DNA of 15,632 bases from Ghiorsea sp. Its GTDB lineage: Bacteria > Pseudomonadota > Zetaproteobacteria > Mariprofundales > Mariprofundaceae. Shown one piece after another: positions 14,512-15,632 of the stretch (position 1 is the stretch's first letter; each line of letters begins with the position of its first letter). The position numbers were made by a program, and so were the translations under genes. The stretch is taken from contig JAJFLD010000111.1 of NCBI GenBank assembly GCA_021772875.1, forward strand, positions 1-15,632, read 5' to 3'. The notes below the pieces were generated by a model. The model was not told where the DNA came from. It worked only from the letters and a program-made list of their open reading frames with translations, and searched no databases.

Positions 14512-14892
14512 TTATGGAAAGTCAATTCCACCATTTTTGGGTTTGCAGCGTTGAAGTCTTTTTACTGTCATTATGGCTCCGCTAAGGAAGCCGTGCTTTC
14601 GAATTGCTGCCTCACTATAATGAGAGCAACTAGGTTCAAAAACACATCTATTTCGGATGTTAAATGGTACAAAGTGGCGGTATGCACGCAGAAATAAAAT
14701 TGACCACTTAACTATTAATGGCCTTTGAGGCAAATCAAGAGCCGCTATTTCAGAGTCAGCTTGCGTTGTGCCAGTTAATTTTCGCTCAATAGAGGGGCGA
14801 TTTTTTTCATCCACATTGAACTCATAACTATCATTTTTCATTCCAAGTCCTATTGCATGTCTAACTAAATATGAGTAGCTAATTTCTCCCAA
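14512..14892 (-). CDS. YidD-like protein with N-terminal extension
   Basis: The C-terminal half has the YidD (DUF37) signature: ILFLRAYRHFVPFNIRNR, then CVFEPSCSHYSEAAIRKHG (C-x-x-x-P-S/T-C-S-x-Y), and RLQRCKPKNGGIDFP. YidD is a small inner-membrane-associated protein helping YidC-dependent insertion and is normally encoded between rnpA and yidC, about 70-85 residues long. Here it is 126 residues from a TTG at 14892 that follows AGGAG by six bases; an ATG at 14841 (after AGGA) would give 109. The N-terminal 50-60 residues are polar and unrecognised. No rnpA, yidC or rpmH is nearby, and the DUF4177-like gene follows by 16 bases, so this is an accessory paralogue. Confidence 0.8.
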   Translation of the reverse strand: MGEISYSYLVRHAIGLGMKNDSYEFNVDEKNRPSIERKLTGTTQADSEIAALDLPQRPLIVKWSILFLRAYRHFVPFNIRNRCVFEPSCSHYSEAAIRKHGFLSGAIMTVKRLQRCKPKNGGIDFP

Positions 14893-15065
14893 GATATGCT
14901 CCTATCCGTGGATGTACTTTACATGATATTATAAATAAAAGTCTAAACATTGAGAGAATGGATAATCCGCAACCCGATAATAGATTAGAGTTGAAAAGGT
15001 TGATTTTGTCAATGTTTGTGATTTGTCTCTTGAGCAGTTTGGGTTTCTCGTCCATGCTTGCTTTT

Positions 15066-15485
15066 ATGAGACAAGCACAAACTTTACTGCACATCCCATG
15101 TCAGGGGCGAGGCATGATGAATATCACTTCAAAGCTGCAAGCTTGGCTTGCCGAGACAGGCTTGCAGACAGGGCAGGTGACTGTTTTTGTGCAACATACC
15201 AGTTGTTCCTTGATGATTCAGGAGAATGCTGATCCTGATGTGTTGACAGATATGGAAACTTTTCTGGCTAAACTTGTTTTGGATGGTGATCCTGCTTTTC
15301 TGCACCGAGATGAGGGAGATGATGATATGGCAGCACATATCAGAACTGCGCTGACTCAAACATCGTTGACCATTCCGGTGAAGCAAGGGCGGGCAGCACT
15401 TGGCACATGGCAAGGGCTTTTTCTTTATGAACATCGGTATGAACCTATGCAACGGCGTGTGCTGTTGAATGTGATTGGGGAATAA
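15066..15485 (+). CDS. YjbQ/UPF0047 family protein
   Basis: From the ATG at 15066 the product has 139 residues, the normal family length. Conserved elements are VTVFVQHTSCSLMIQENADP, DDDMAAHIRTAL, SLTIPVKQGRAALGTWQ and the C-terminal RRVLLNVIGE. YjbQ-type proteins form trimers and some have weak thiamine-phosphate synthase activity; the physiological role is unsettled. The frame is open further upstream to an ATG at 14958, which would add 36 residues including a hydrophobic stretch, but neither start has a convincing ribosome binding site. Family length favours 15066. Its TAA abuts the ATG of the next gene, so the two are an operon. Confidence 0.88.
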   Translation: MRQAQTLLHIPCQGRGMMNITSKLQAWLAETGLQTGQVTVFVQHTSCSLMIQENADPDVLTDMETFLAKLVLDGDPAFLHRDEGDDDMAAHIRTALTQTSLTIPVKQGRAALGTWQGLFLYEHRYEPMQRRVLLNVIGE

Positions 15486-15632
15486 ATGAAATATACCATT
15501 CTTAACAAACAATTATTACATCAAGGCTTCTTTAAATTTGAAGGCTTTAAAGTGCAACATGACCGCTTTGCGGGTGGCACACTCACTGTCCAACGCGAGT
15601 TGCTGGAGCGTGGTGATGCTGTGGCGGTGTTG
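15486..15632 (+). CDS. ADP-ribose pyrophosphatase-like Nudix hydrolase (3' end outside window)
   Basis: Only the first 49 codons are visible. They read as the N-terminal domain of NudF-type ADP-ribose diphosphatases: a GFFKFEGFKVQHDRFAGG segment followed by LTVQRELLERGDAVAVL, as in the family's F-R-L-x(4)-R-H-x-x-F-x-G-G and V-x-R-E-L-x-E-R-G-x-A-V-A-V-L pattern. The Nudix box itself lies beyond the window edge. The enzyme would hydrolyse ADP-ribose to AMP and ribose 5-phosphate. The ATG follows the yjbQ stop with no gap. Confidence 0.85.
   Translation, partial: MKYTILNKQLLHQGFFKFEGFKVQHDRFAGGTLTVQRELLERGDAVAVL

Overview
The window looks like chromosomal DNA from a Gram-negative, motile or surface-sensing proteobacterium. 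It encodes lipid A acylation, ExbB/ExbD energy transduction and a full chemotaxis signalling cassette. Base composition is moderately AT-rich by eye and most core genes resemble gamma- or zetaproteobacterial families. I cannot fix the lineage more closely from sequence alone.

Positions 2-6599 (+ strand) are one chemotaxis operon with short gaps or overlaps: the end of a gene with a 12-bp tandem-repeat stretch and a small helical CheZ-like domain, then cheY, a very large hybrid cheA (Hpt, an extra helix-hairpin-helix-like segment, kinase core, two CheW-like domains, C-terminal receiver), cheW, cheB and cheR. The proteins would form a complete excitation/adaptation circuit: CheA phosphorylates CheY and CheB, CheR and CheB methylate and demethylate receptors, and the first gene may dephosphorylate CheY. 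No receptor gene is visible.

Positions 6602-12736 are housekeeping genes: ftsY (-) divergent from a pyrimidine 5'-nucleotidase-like HAD gene (+), then exbB-exbD-lysC (-, compact operon), a Trm112-family gene plus a lipid A acyltransferase (+), and a ZntB/CorA metal transporter (-).

Positions 12831-14892 are a visibly AT-richer accessory stretch. All its genes lie on the - strand: a YidD-like protein, a short DUF4177-like protein, a GNAT acetyltransferase that appears 5'-frameshifted, a small exported protein and a decayed DUF4336 remnant. Two consecutive ORFs in it end in a related AAC(A/C)AAGCG(C/T)T element, as the first half of an integron attC site would, so these may be old gene cassettes. 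No integrase is seen.

Positions 15066-15632 (+) return to conserved genes: a YjbQ/UPF0047 protein and the start of an ADP-ribose pyrophosphatase-type Nudix hydrolase running off the window. The most unusual content is the repeat-tethered CheZ-like protein, the CheA architecture and the cassette-like accessory stretch.
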